DNA of 64,000 nucleotides from Capra hircus (Eukaryota; Chordata; Mammalia; Artiodactyla; Bovidae): contig NW_017189863.1 in NCBI RefSeq assembly GCF_001704415.2, positions 124,001 to 188,000 of the forward strand, written 5' to 3'. Position numbers and translations under genes: made by a program. This document shows, one piece after another, positions 49,871 through 59,447 of the stretch. The notes beneath the pieces were generated by a model that saw only the letters and a program-made list of their open reading frames with translations, was not told the origin of the DNA and ran no database searches. Each line of letters opens with the position of its first letter. The stretch's first letter is position 1.

Positions 49871-50713
49871 TATTAGGAGCCACGTTAGGCATTGCTGACA
49901 AAATGGAGGCACGGCCCCAACCCCCTCTCCTCGTCCTGCAGGCATGGTCTCAGGATGAAAGAGTCAGGTCAGTTGAGTTGGCTGAAAAGAATGTTAAGAT
50001 GCTTATTGTTCTTGAGAGAAGCATGAGAAATCACAAAGCCTTCTGCAGTTGTGCCCAGAAAATAATCTATAAAGTAACCAATGACAGTTGTTCAAGGATC
50101 TTTACAAAGAACGTCCCAGGATGAGCATGTAGCCTGCAGCTTGAGGCCATGGGAAGGATTGTTATCTGAGACTTGTTTGTAAAGGAAATGTTTATGGCAA
50201 AGGAATTTTACTGAGTTTAGGGTTTATAAATTATTAAGAATAGTTAGAAGCTAAAAGTTTAAGGAATGTTGTAGTGTTAGCATATTTTATTATAGCTTGT
50301 AGGGATTAGGAATTTTAGAGATATTAATAGCTCGAAACCTTTTTAGGAGATAGTGAGCTTAGGATACTAGGGGCAAGTAGGATTTAGAAAGATAAGAAGT
50401 AAACTGAGGAATGTGGTATGCAGCCTAGACATAAGCATGAGTTACAATGTAATCACAAGTAAACATGATTCTGAGAGAATCAGTGAAGCAGGAACTCTGT
50501 TTGAAGGGCAAAAATGAGACAATATATCTGGGTGAGGGGGAACTGTAAATGTCAAACCTCTGACCTAATGCTTTTGTCAAAGTATAAAAGAAGAACCTGA
50601 TGCTTGAAATAAACATGCAGTCCCACACCTTGAGTCAGAGGCTGCATCATTCTCCGCCGATACCACTCATCTCTTCAGGCTGATTCCCTGGCTGCTGGAG
50701 CTGGACTCCAGCA
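49871..50713 (+). repeat. 3' LTR of the class II provirus
   Basis: 843 bases, matching the 5' LTR along its length. It starts ta rather than tg, lacks ~30 bases found in the 5' LTR, and shows many single-base differences, mostly in the first 150 bases. TATA tataaaa at 50583-50589; poly-A signal at 50608-50613. Ends ggactccagca. Confidence 0.93.
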
Positions 50714-51002
50714 CTTATCCTTCTAAAACTCTTTAAAAAAACTGCAGAGGAAGGAACATTTCCAAACTCATTCTACAAAGCTACAGGTACAATTTGTCAA
50801 TAAATAAAATGTTAAAAAAAAACCTACTGAAATTAACTTCTACTTCCAAAAATATTATCCTTCAAAAACAAAGGAGATGGAGAGATTCTCATATGAACAA
50901 AAATTCGGGGAATTCATTCTCAGCAGATACCTTGTCTGTAAGAAATGTTAAAAGAAGTTATTTACACAGAATAAGATGATATTGAAGAGAAACTATGAGT
51001 TA
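50714..51002 (+). mobile_element. L1 fragments after the provirus
   Basis: 50714-50785 (cttctaaaactctttaaaaa, gaggaaggaacatttccaaa) is L1 ORF2, but from a point downstream of where the L1 left off at 41313, so some L1 sequence is missing between. 50790-51000 is an A-rich, weakly L1-like stretch. Confidence 0.65.
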
Positions 51003-51012
51003 AGAAAGACAC

Positions 51013-51278
51013 AGATGTGTATAACGGACTTTTGGACTCAGAGGGAGAGGGAGAGGGTGGGATGATTTGGGAGAATGGCATTCTAACATGTAGACTATCA
51101 TGTAAGAATTGAATCGCCAGTCTATGTCTGACGCAGGATACAGCATGCTTGGGGCTGGTGCATGGGGATGACCCAGAGAGATGTTATGGAGAGGGAGGTG
51201 GGAGGGGGGTTCATGTTTGGGAACGCATGTAAGAATTAAAGATTTTAAAATTAAAAAAATTAAAAAACTAAAAAAAAA
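51013..51278 (+). mobile_element. Young L1 3' UTR insertion with target duplication
   Basis: 266 bases of ruminant L1 3' UTR (gggagagggtgggatgattt, cttggggctggtgcatgggg) ending in an A-rich tail. Flanked by aagaaagaca at 51003-51012 and 51279-51288. The cut site (ttaagaaa) fits the L1 endonuclease preference. Confidence 0.9.
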
Positions 51279-51289
51279 AAGAAAGACAA

Positions 51290-51490
51290 GTTTGACAGAA
51301 AACAACAAAATTATGGAAAGCAATTATCCTTCAATGAAAAGTTAATTGAAAAAATAAATGAAGACAAATTGAAATGAAGGGTTTTTTTTTCTTATTATTA
51401 ATTGGCAAAAGATAAATGCTTGTTTGGGCTTCTCTATCTTTGTTTTTCACCAATTGTGAATCTTCATAATTAAAGTGAGTTTCATGTATA
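51290..51490. other. Unassigned AT-rich spacer
   Basis: Nothing recognised between the young L1 tail and the next SINE. Confidence 0.4.
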
Positions 51491-51496
51491 CAAGAT

Positions 51497-51705
51497 CTAT
51501 TTTCACTTAGTGGTAAAGAATCTTCCTGCAATGCAGGAGCTGTAGCAGATGTGAATTCCATATCTGGGTCAGGAAAATCCCCTGAAGGAGAGCATGGAAA
51601 CCCACTCCAGTATTCTTGCCTGGAGAATCCCCGAGAACAGAAGAGACTGGTGGGCTTACAGTCCATGAGATGGCAAAGAGTTGGACACGACTGTGCAAAT
51701 AAAAA
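51497..51705 (+). mobile_element. Bov-tA SINE
   Basis: tRNA-like head (cacttagtggtaaagaatct, cctgcaatgcaggag), then the Bov-A body and the end ggacacgactgtgcaaataaa. Confidence 0.9.
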
Positions 51706-52405
51706 ACAGCAGACACATATTCCTAACAGAAACTCTGAAGATACTAAAAATAGATGAGAAAATTCTCAGTGAAAAAAAGCAAAACAAACAAACAAAAAAA
51801 CCTAGATTGTAGAGCTGAATTATAAAAGGTTTTAGTCAATAAAATGTCTCCTAACAGTAGTGTAAACAGTGTGTTCCACACAAGAGAGAGTAGTAATTTT
51901 TAATACTCACTCAATAGAAAAACATTTTAGTTACATTCATAAATTAAAGGAAATTAAAATGCCCAGAAAGCAAATATAGTATAAAATCTACAGATCATTT
52001 TTTATCTAATTAAGACTGTAAAACTGTAAGGGAATTTTAAAGAAAAAAAATCTGTGAAAGTTTAAGCAGCCCCCAATGAAAAGAGTTGGACATGACTAAG
52101 CGACTGAACTGAACAGAAGCAGCCCCAATGAACGTACTTTTATTTTCTTTTTTCCATAGTTTCAAAATAATTGACAAGAATTAATTTCACTTTAAAACAA
52201 ATTTTTTAATTTCAGCAGGATATTTCATATTCAAATATAAGATTTCTCATGCTAAAAAAATTTGTACCTTGCAGTGAATATTTTGTTTCACTGATTTAGA
52301 CATAGATAAAATCACATCATGTGTCTTTGTCTTGACCATCTTTGTGGCATCACTGTGCATTTAGAATCAACCGTTTGAATGTGTGGACTGTAAAGGTCTC
52401 GGGTC
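51706..52405. other. AT-rich sequence with one tiny retroelement insertion
   Basis: No gene is recognised. It contains the 36-base BovB-type insertion at 52081-52116 described separately. Confidence 0.5.
52081..52116 (+). mobile_element. 36-base BovB/SINE 3' end insertion with 16-17 base target duplication
   Basis: The insert is only aagagttggacatgactaag plus cgactgaactgaacag, the very end shared by BovB and its SINEs. It is flanked by aagcagcccccaatgaa (52064-52080) and aagcagccccaatgaa (52117-52132), which differ by one C. Confidence 0.88.
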
Positions 52406-52409
52406 ACAT

Positions 52410-53236
52410 ACTGTTGAAGCCTAGCTTAAAGGATTTTGAGCATTACCCTGCTAGCGTGTGAAATGAGTGCAGTTGTGAGGTAGTTTGAACATTTTTTGGC
52501 ATTGTCCTTCTTTGGGATTGAAATGAAAACTGACCTTTTCCAGTCCTGCGGCCACTGCCAAGTTTTCCAAACTGGCCGGCGTATTGAGTGCAGCACTTTA
52601 ACAATTTCATCTTTTAGGATTTGAAAGAGCTCAGGTGGAATTTAATCACGTCCGTTAGCTTTGTTTGTACTGCTGCTTCCTAAGGCCCACTTGACTCTGC
52701 ACTCAAGGATGGCTGGCTCTAGGTGAGTGATTACACCATCGTGGTTATCCAGGTAATTAAGACTTTTTTACACAGTTCTGCTGTGTATTCTTGCTACCTC
52801 TTCTTAATCTCGTCTGCTATAGTTAGGCCCATAACGTTTCTGTCCTTTATTGTGCCTGTCTTTGCATGAAATGTTCCCTTGGCATGTCTCATTTTCTTGA
52901 AGAGATCTCTAAGTCTTTCCCATTCTATTGTTTTCCCCTGTTTCTTTGCTTTATTCAAATCTCCTGTGATTACACATTGGAAGTGACAAATAGATGCAAG
53001 GGTTAAATCTGGCACACAGAATACCAGAAGACCTATGGATGGAGGTTCCTAATATTGTACAGGAGGTGTGATCAAAACCATCCACAATAAAAAGAAATGT
53101 AAAAAGGCAAAGTGGTTGTCTGAGGAGGCCTTACAAATAGATGAGAAGAGAAGAGAAAGGCAAAGGAGACACAGAAAGATATAGCCACCTGAATGCAGAG
53201 TTCCAAAGAAGAGCAAGGAGAGATAAGAAGGCCTTC
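52410..53236 (-). mobile_element. BovB LINE fragment with inverted 5' part
   Basis: 52410-52955 is BovB in minus orientation, covering the RT N-terminal region (complement of agcctagcttcaacagtatg to the gaaaacaatagaatgggaaa region). 52965-53236 is BovB in plus orientation and covers the segment just upstream in the element (aaatagatgcaagggttaaa to agagataagaaggccttctt). The 5' part is therefore flipped, as produced by twin priming. The element's 3' end is missing at 52410. Confidence 0.85.
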
Positions 53237-53624
53237 TTAAGTGAGCCACCAGGGAAGCAACTTATCTAATAAAAGGGATTTCTCAGTGGGATGACTATGC
53301 TCTCATTCCCCTCCTATGGACACTGTCATAGTGCCTTCTCCTCTCCCTAGCTAGGGGTCACAGTCTGCTACTCTCAGCGCCCGGGGGAGGGGGCACCCCA
53401 GCCTCTCCAATGAGAAGCCACAAACCCGAGAACCACGTGTGTTTCCCTGAGGATGTGATTGTACAAATCATGCACTCACCTTTAATCATTACCTCACACC
53501 CTGCATTCGCCGAGAGACACACGGAGGACCGAGGAGACCATGGACCCTGCCACTTGGCCCCACCTCTGCAGTCACCCACATTCAGTGGATGGGCGGACGG
53601 ATGACCAGCCCTGTAGGACAGGGC
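53237..53624. other. GC-rich spacer
   Basis: Transition from AT-rich to GC-rich sequence. Open frames exist on both strands at 53358-53604, but none resembles a protein I know. It may be 3' flank of the PLCXD1-like gene. Confidence 0.4.
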
Positions 53625-53629
53625 TGAGA

Positions 53630-53985
53630 ATAGCCTTCACAATGCCCAGCTCCTCATCATGCCTTCTGGCGGCCCCAAGGCAGCTTCTGGTTCAGGCCAG
53701 TGACATCAGAGGACATGACTGAGACACAGTCTCTGCGATACCCAGCTCCACCCTTGCACCGTCCCTCAGCCCCAAAGCAGCTTCTGGTTCAGCCCAGTGA
53801 TGTCACAGGACGCAAATGAGGAGCAGCCTTCACAATGCCAAGCTCCTCAGTTCTCTGTCTATCAGCCCCTAAATGACTTCTGGTTCAGGTGGGTAACGTC
53901 ACAGCACGTGACTGAGACGCAGCCTCCTTGATGCCCAGCTCCACACACACACACCGTCTGTCAGCCTGAAGCAGCTTCCAGTTCA
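53630..53985. repeat. Minisatellite, ~97 base unit, four copies, overlapping the last PLCXD1-like exon
   Basis: The word cttctggttcag recurs at 53684, 53781 and 53878, and as cttccagttcaa at 53974, a period of 96-97 bases. Each unit has gcagcttctggttcag, tgacatca/tgatgtca/taacgtca, and atgcccagctcc. The fourth unit includes the end of the PLCXD1-like coding match, so the array seems to have grown out of the gene's terminal exon. Confidence 0.85.
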
Positions 53986-54194
53986 ACTTGATGATGGTCG
54001 CCAACAAACCCATTGGCCCAGATGAAGTGGCCTGCAATGGTGTTGGTACAGCCAGCAGCTGAACCTGGGTGCTGGCCCCCCACCCATGCACATAGATAGG
54101 GGAGCCCCCACTGGGCCAGCTTCTCCACTGACCAGGTGGATGCAAACAAACTCCAGGTTCTCTGTGAGGTTGATGCCAGCCATGAACAGCCTAC
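53961..54194 (-). pseudogene. PLCXD1: PLCXD1-like exon 6 (C-terminus), frameshifted
   Basis: After a good acceptor (cttgtcccag) it reads RLFMAGINLTENLEFVCIHL. It then changes frame near 54120 (SVEKLAQWGLPYLCAW, CTNTIAGHFIWANGFV), and again near 54000 (ATIIKLNWKLLQAD). The order of these pieces is that of the PLCXD1 C-terminus. Stop in the middle frame at 53961-53963. It overlaps the 97-base minisatellite. Confidence 0.82.
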
Positions 54195-54244
54195 CTGGGA
54201 CAAGAGAGGGGCTGCTGTTCATGGTGCCGGCTGTGGGGTCAGCC

Positions 54245-54665
54245 ACCCACATGTGCAGTCACTAACTCACAGAGTCATGTGGCCAACCAAACCATGTGGT
54301 CACCGACTCACATGGTCACCCACCCACAGAGTCACTGCCCCATGCGGTGATCCCTCCACGTGGCCACCAACCCACGTGGTCACCCACTTATGGGGTCACT
54401 AACCTGCGAGGTCATATGGTCACCTGTCCACATGATTACCCACTCACACCATCACCTACCCACGTGGTCACCCACTTAACTGGTCAGCAACTCACATGGT
54501 AACCCACCCTGCAGTCAACAACTCAAACTGGTCACCCACCCACATGGTCTCCCACCCTTGTGACCAGTAACCCATGGGGTCACCCACCCACTCAGTCATC
54601 CACCCCGTGACCCCTAACCCATGGGGTCACCTGACCACGCAGTCACCAAGCTGTGCCAACACCCA
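54245..54665. repeat. Minisatellite of short ~15 base units (acccacatggtcacc type)
   Basis: Irregular head-to-tail variants of cccacatggtcac, ccacgtggtcac, catggggtcac. Unit length is mostly 14-16 bases. It lies in the intron between exons 6 and 5. Confidence 0.85.
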
Positions 54666-54672
54666 CCCAGAC

Positions 54673-54740
54673 TCTGGCCTCTGCAGCAATCAGAGATTCA
54701 GATGTTTCTGGCCTCTGCAGCAATCAGAGATTCAGATGTC
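54673..54740. repeat. Exact 34 base tandem duplication
   Basis: tctggcctctgcagcaatca and the following gagattcagatgt occur at 54673 and again at 54707, with no differences over the shared part. Confidence 0.92.
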
Positions 54741-54831
54741 CAACAGAGACCAAAGTTCAAACAACAGGGGCTCACAGGGGTATTGACTCATGAATTTCTC
54801 CTGTTACAGAGGGCAGGTGGGCTAGACAGTG

Positions 54832-55012
54832 ACCCCGAAGATGTCCACGTCCTGGCCCCGTGTGGTGGATACAATAATGTCCGCACAGATGTTCACATCC
54901 TGTCTACATCCTGACCCCCTGTGGTAGGCACAGTAACATCCCCAAGGATGTCCACGCCCTGTTTCCCATGTGGTGAACAGAATAACGTCCCCTAATACAT
55001 CCTGTTCCATTT
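54832..55012. repeat. Short tandem array of gatgtccac..cctg..gtgtggt units
   Basis: Three imperfect units: gatgtccacgtcctggcccc, gatgttcacatcctg, gatgtccacgccctg. Each is followed by a gtggt..acanaataa(c/t)gtcc word, with spacing of ~50-65 bases. Confidence 0.7.
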
Positions 55013-55091
55013 CTCCACTTGAACCCAAAGCCAGCCCCATGTGTTAGCACATGCATGTGACCAGGTGTCCTGGTGTGAAGGCAGCACTCAC

Positions 55092-55275
55092 CTGGGTGGC
55101 TGCAGCTCTTCATGCACTCCAGGCAGTGGACGAAGTCTTGGGGCTCCACCTGGTTCCCCCACCAGTAGGGGATACTGGGCCACAGTTCTGCATGCTGACT
55201 CATGGATGTCTTGTCCTTGTATGACAGGATGACCTGCTGGCCCTGGGACCACAGCTGGTGCAGAGTTGGCACCTT
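55092..55275 (-). pseudogene. PLCXD1: PLCXD1-like exon 5, intact
   Basis: 184 bases, open, with acceptor ctcacccag and donor gtgagt. Reads KVPTLHQLWSQGQQVILSYK, then ELWPSIPYWWGNQVEPQDFV and CLECMKSC, the segment after the core of the X domain. The frame joins exon 4 without a break. Confidence 0.88.
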
Positions 55276-55314
55276 CTGGGTGAGAATCACCCAGGTCCCC
55301 ATGAGATGTGTGCA

Positions 55315-56185
55315 CAGGGGTTATTGGGGTGCCTTGTGACACAATGTGTCAGTTATTGGGGGTGTACGAGGAGCTACAGTGATGTATGGATTATTAGGGT
55401 GTCTATAAGCAGTGATGTATGGATGTGAGAGTTGGACTGTGAAGAAGGCTGAGCACTGAACAATTGATGCTTTTGAACTGTGGTGTTGGAGAAGACTCTT
55501 GAGAGTCCCTTGGACTGCAAGGAGATCCAACCAGTCCATCCTGAAGGAGATCAGCCCTGGGATTTCTTTGGAAGGAATGATGCTAAAGCTGAAACTCCTG
55601 TACTTTGGCCAACTCATATGAAGAGTTGACTCATTGGAAAAGACTTTGATGCTGGGAGAGATTGGGGGCAGGAGAAGGGGACGGCAGAGGATGAGATGGC
55701 TGGGTGGCATCACTGACTCAATGGACGTGAATCTGAGTTAACTCCTGGATTTGGTGATGGACAGAGAGGCCTGGTGTGCTGCGATTTATGGGGTCGCAGA
55801 ATCGGACATGACTGAGCGACTGAACTGAACTGAAGCAGTGATGGGCTGGTTCTTGGGTTCTCTGTGAGAAGACACAGTCAAGGGTGGGTTATAGGCATGT
55901 CTGAGTAGAGGCACTAGTGGGTAGATTACTTGGGTGTCTTGAGCAGTTATGGGTCAATTACTGGGGTGCCTGAGTGGAAACAGAGGTGAGTGGATTATTG
56001 GGGTTTCTGATAAGAAATGTCAGGAGGAGTACTGGGGCATCTTGAGGTGTGATTGATGGATTTGGGGGGTATCTGAATAGAGACTTGGCAGGATGGATTA
56101 TTGGGGGTGCCTGTGACCAGTGATGGGCTGTTTATTGGGGTATTTGAGTGGAGACAGTGGTGGGTGGATTACTGGGGTTCTGTGA
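55315..56185. repeat. Minisatellite, ~35 base unit, interrupted by a BovB end
   Basis: Words like ggattattggggtgtctgag and agacagtgatgggt recur about every 35 bases (near 55320, 55355, 55391, then 55889, 55924, 55959, 55995, 56030, 56098, 56133, 56170). The BovB insertion at 55418-55832 splits the array. It lies in the intron between exons 5 and 4. Confidence 0.85.
55418..55832 (+). mobile_element. BovB LINE 3' end with perfect target duplication
   Basis: 415 bases from tatggatgtgagagttggac to gactgagcgactgaactgaa. Flanked by aagcagtgatg at 55407-55417 and 55833-55843. Young-looking, inserted into the 35-base minisatellite. Confidence 0.95.
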
Positions 56186-56307
56186 GCAGCATCACCTGGT
56201 GCCTGAATCACCCTCACACAGCGAGTGGATAGTCTGATTACAGTGAAGCCTAGTGCTCCCACTGCCCCTGCTACCAAGAGCATGGGGAGCCTGTGGCCCC
56301 TGCTCAC

Positions 56308-56463
56308 CCCACGGGGACACAGCATGTCCCCCAAAATATTCTCGATACAGCCCATCAGGTACTCGTGCAGGTCCTCCATCATGCCCTTGAAGTTCCTGCA
56401 CACCAGGATAACCACCTCCTGGGGATGGTTCTTCAGCCACTCCAAGATCTCTGTAAGGGCTTT
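56308..56463 (-). pseudogene. PLCXD1: PLCXD1-like exon 4, intact
   Basis: 156 bases, exactly 52 codons, open. Acceptor ccacccccacccag, donor gtgagc. Reads KALTEILEWLKNHPQEVVIL, then CRNFKGMMEDLHEYLMGCI and GDMLCPRG: the X-domain stretch with a central hydrophobic strand. No lesion seen. Confidence 0.9.
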
Positions 56464-56649
56464 CTGGGTGGGGGTGGAGGAGAAGGGCCTTGTAGTGAGA
56501 GACAGAGGTTCATGCGTGGGGACTTCCCCCAGCACAGCCACTCTACAGACGGGTTGGGGGGTCCTGACACACAAAGACATAAAGCATGGCGCCTGCTCCC
56601 AAGGGACCCAGCCTCTTCTGAGTGGCAGTGGGGAGCCGTGGCATTGCTC

Positions 56650-56785
56650 TTTTGTGTGTGTGTGTGTTTGCATTTGTGTGTGTATGTACACGCTCCTGTA
56701 GGTAAAGGTGCACACACAGGTGTGCATATGTTCAGGGTCTGTGTGTGCATGGATATGCATGTGTGTGTGTGTGTGTGCACAGCAG
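56650..56785. repeat. GT-rich imperfect microsatellite
   Basis: Alternating gtgtgtgtgt and variants with interruptions (tgcatgg, cacacaca). Intronic. It creates spurious cysteine/valine-rich frames. Confidence 0.9.
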
Positions 56786-57119
56786 CAGAGAGCAGTACTT
56801 TTAATATTGTGTGAAGTCTGTACTCCAGGGAGCATGTGAGGCCAGCAGGGTACATGCACACTGAGGCCCAGGACGGAACCTCCAGACCCCAAGGGTCATT
56901 AGGTTCTTTGGTGGGGGCACAGGGGGCTGAGGTCAGAGTGGAACATTAAGTGACTTGGCCATTGGCTGAGAGAATGGACTGGACACCCCAAAACTGGGCA
57001 CAGGAAAAGACGTGTCAGGGACCTGATATAGCCAAATTCTGGGAGACACGCCAGAGGCCAGGGGTATAGGTGTGAGTTCAGAAATGCACGTTGGTAGGGA
57101 ATTCTGAGTGACTGATGCC

Positions 57120-57400
57120 ATAGGTCAGCCCTCTCCTACCTGGAGTGGATGTGTGTCTGTCTCCTTAGAGATCAGTGTCTTCTGATGGAAGTGGACCTGT
57201 GTTGTCCCCTTAAAGGTCAGCCTCTTCTGCCTGGAGTGACCGTGTGTCCATCTGAGTGGACGTGTGTCTGTCTGAGTGGATGTGTGTCCATCCCCTTAGA
57301 GGTCAGCATCTTCTAATGGAAGTGGACCTGTGTTCTCCCCTTAGATGTCAGCCTCTCCTGCCTGGAGTGGTCATATGTCCATCTGAGTGATGTGTGCCCA
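57120..57400. repeat. Minisatellite, ~47 base unit
   Basis: Units start with ggtcagcc/gatcagtg/ggtcagcat and ttct(g)cctggagtgg at about 57123, 57171, 57218, 57301 and 57347. One unit carries an extra ~36 bases of gtgtgtc(c)atctgagtgga. Lies between exons 4 and 3. Confidence 0.8.
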
Positions 57401-57494
57401 TACCCTCAGAGGCCCTCCCCCTCCTTCCTGGACCAGACGTGGGTGTCCCTAGCTGGCAGACCCCCCCATCCATACCCCCTGCCCCCACCCCCAC

Positions 57495-57616
57495 CTCCAT
57501 GAGGGCCATCATGTACACCATATGACCAGAGTGCAGGTTCCTCTCAGTGCCCTCCTCCATGTGTGCCATCCATAGGTCCTCCCACCAACATCCAGCTGCT
57601 TCATGATGCTCAGCAC
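57495..57616 (-). pseudogene. PLCXD1: PLCXD1-like exon 3, frameshifted
   Basis: Acceptor tgtgtgcag and donor gtgggg are present. The match starts as VLSIMKQLDVGG, then continues one frame over as DLWMAHMEEGTERNLHSGHM and VYMMALME. A small deletion near 57577 explains the shift. This segment normally carries the second catalytic-site part of the X domain. Confidence 0.85.
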
Positions 57617-57719
57617 CTGCACACAGAGGTTGGTCACCTGTACTGGGCACAGAGGGCGCCCCCCCCTCCAGGGGCTGGGCATGCACTGAGGACACCCAAT
57701 TGAGGGCCACATTGTCCAA

Positions 57720-58098
57720 TGTGAAATCAACAGTGTTGGTGCTGCCGGGGTTGAGGCCCTGCTTCTGGGAACAGGGTCTCCAGGGTCACTGGTCACATGG
57801 AGCACAGAGCCCAGGTCCAGATTGTGGTCTTGGGGGGGTGGTGTTCCTGCAGAGTCCAGCCTCACCCTCCTCTCAGGCAGTCTCTGGGTGGAAGCTCCCT
57901 GTGGGTTCAACAGCCCAGGCTCCATGACACCCAAACTGGACCCTCGGACATGACACACAAGACCCACAGAGGTCTGTGCCCACTCCCACAAACAGCACTA
58001 GTAAAGGCAAGAAGGAATCAAGGGGAGAGAATGAAGGGAAGAAACATCTGTCCAACACACAAACAAGATAGGAAAAAACAAAAATAACTTTAACATAA
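57720..58098. other. GC-rich intron sequence
   Basis: Between exon 3 and a SINE. Open frames exist on both strands, without recognisable protein. No element seen. Confidence 0.5.
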
Positions 58099-58099
58099 A

Positions 58100-58312
58100 T
58101 TGAAAAGTGAAAGTTGCTCAGCTGTTTCCAACTATTTTTCGATCCGATGGACTATAGCCCACCAGACCCCTCTGTCCATGGAATTATCCAGGCAAGATTA
58201 CTGGAGTCGGTTGCCATTCCCTTCTCCAGATCTTCCCAACCCAAGAATGGAACCCACATCACCCTCATTGCAAGCAGATTCTTTATCAACTGAGCCACCA
58301 GTGAAGTCCTAA
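58100..58312 (-). mobile_element. Bov-tA SINE, minus strand
   Basis: aaaagtgaaagttgctcagc, Bov-A body, then tRNA-like head ttctttatcaactgagccac. Inserted in the repeated A-rich sequence around it. Confidence 0.92.
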
Positions 58313-58590
58313 TATAAACTCATAGCAGAAAATGTATTGTGTCCTCTACAAGGAGTCATAATGGAAAAAGAAAAAAGAACATAAGGATTAAAAAAATGGG
58401 AAAGAAAATAATAGATTCTATCCAAAATAAAAGAGAAAGCAAAAACTAATATTAACATAAACCAGTAGCAGAAAATGGTACTGTGTTCTCTACACAGAGT
58501 CATAATGGAAAAAGAAAAATATACATATAGGGATAAAAAGTGGAAAAGAAAGTCACACACACCCCCATCCAAATTAAAAGAAAAGGCAAA
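58310..58590. repeat. Two tandem ~142 base A-rich units
   Basis: tcatagcagaaaatg..attgtgtcctctaca and gtagcagaaaatgg..ctgtgttctctaca start units at ~58318 and ~58460. Both continue with gagtcataatggaaaaagaa. The end of a third unit (aaataactttaacataaa) precedes the SINE. Confidence 0.8.
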
Positions 58591-59445
58591 AATTCATATG
58601 AATATTCTCAGATACACACAGGTACTTGCCATCGACCTCTACAAGGCTTAAATGAAGTTCTGCTGCAGCCATTGATCTTCAACACCCCCTGAAAGACCAC
58701 CACCCAACCCCCCCACCCTACACACTCCCCGATCTCTTTGGCAGCCATACACTTGAGACCAAGGCACCAAGGCCCCCCAGGATGGAGGGACCTTGCCCTG
58801 CAGGGATGAAGAACAGAGGGACCAAGCACCAGGGGACCTTCAGGGCAGAGGGACCCCAGTCCTGCAGGAATCCAGGGCTTTGGTGGACCCCCTCCTGCTT
58901 GCTCCCTCCTCTGGGTGTGAGCTCATAAGGCCAGGCTGCAGGCACATGATGCAAGCAGGAATGCAGTTTGTCCACATTCCAGCCCTGGCTCTCTGCCAGT
59001 CAGATCCCCTGAGGAGGATTCCAGCAACCTGGAACCTCCCAGGAGGAAGCAATTACACAAGGCAAGAGCTGTGCTTGACAGCCTCTTATCCTCTTGGGAG
59101 GACCAACCTGGGAGCAGAAAAACCAGGAATATGAGTGCCCTTCAAGTGTGGGTACAGGAAGGCAGGGGCCATCTGTCCCCTCTAGGTGGGCCCCTGCTCC
59201 TGTGGACACCTAGGCCCAGGAGAGTTTTCTGCCCCATCTGGCATCCATCCCCTAGCTAATGTGTGTGCCAGTGACAGGACTGCTGTCAATTGGGTGCCCC
59301 CTCCCCACAGACAGGGACCCCACCATTGACTCCTCTCCATCCTCCACAATGACTGCCTCCCACCCTGGCTTCTCTCCACCCCATAAAACCCCTATCCACC
59401 CTGGAGAAGCTCTACAGGGGAGGGATGTGAATGCATGCCTGTGTT
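58591..59445. other. GC-rich intron sequence
   Basis: Short duplicated words (agggaccttgccctgcaggg, agggaccaagc, agggaccccagtcctgcagg) at 58785-58865 suggest a small degenerate tandem. Otherwise nothing recognised. Confidence 0.5.
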
Positions 59446-59447
59446 TT

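Larger units (their letters stand above)
41314..50713 (+). mobile_element. Endogenous retrovirus, class II (betaretrovirus-like), complete layout but inactivated
   Basis: About 9.4 kb: 5' LTR, primer binding site, gag, dUTPase-protease, pol, env, polypurine tract, 3' LTR. It is flanked by a 6-base duplication with one mismatch (cctatc at 41308-41313, cttatc at 50714-50719), as usual for betaretroviruses. The tRNA-Lys type primer site, dUTPase fused ahead of protease, and two zinc knuckles support class II. Every major gene carries stops or frameshifts, and a SINE interrupts pol, so it can make no virus. It lies inside an L1. Family-level naming would need a library search. Confidence 0.93.

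Noticed and set aside
54245..54665. Possible zinc-finger or binding-site cluster from regular cacgtgg words
   Set aside because: The regularity follows from the ~15 base minisatellite; cacgtg E-box words are a by-product.
56098..56892. 264-codon minus-strand frame as a complete gene
   Set aside because: Only the 52 codons of PLCXD1-like exon 4 are meaningful. The rest is intron, a GT microsatellite read as His/Thr, and minisatellite.
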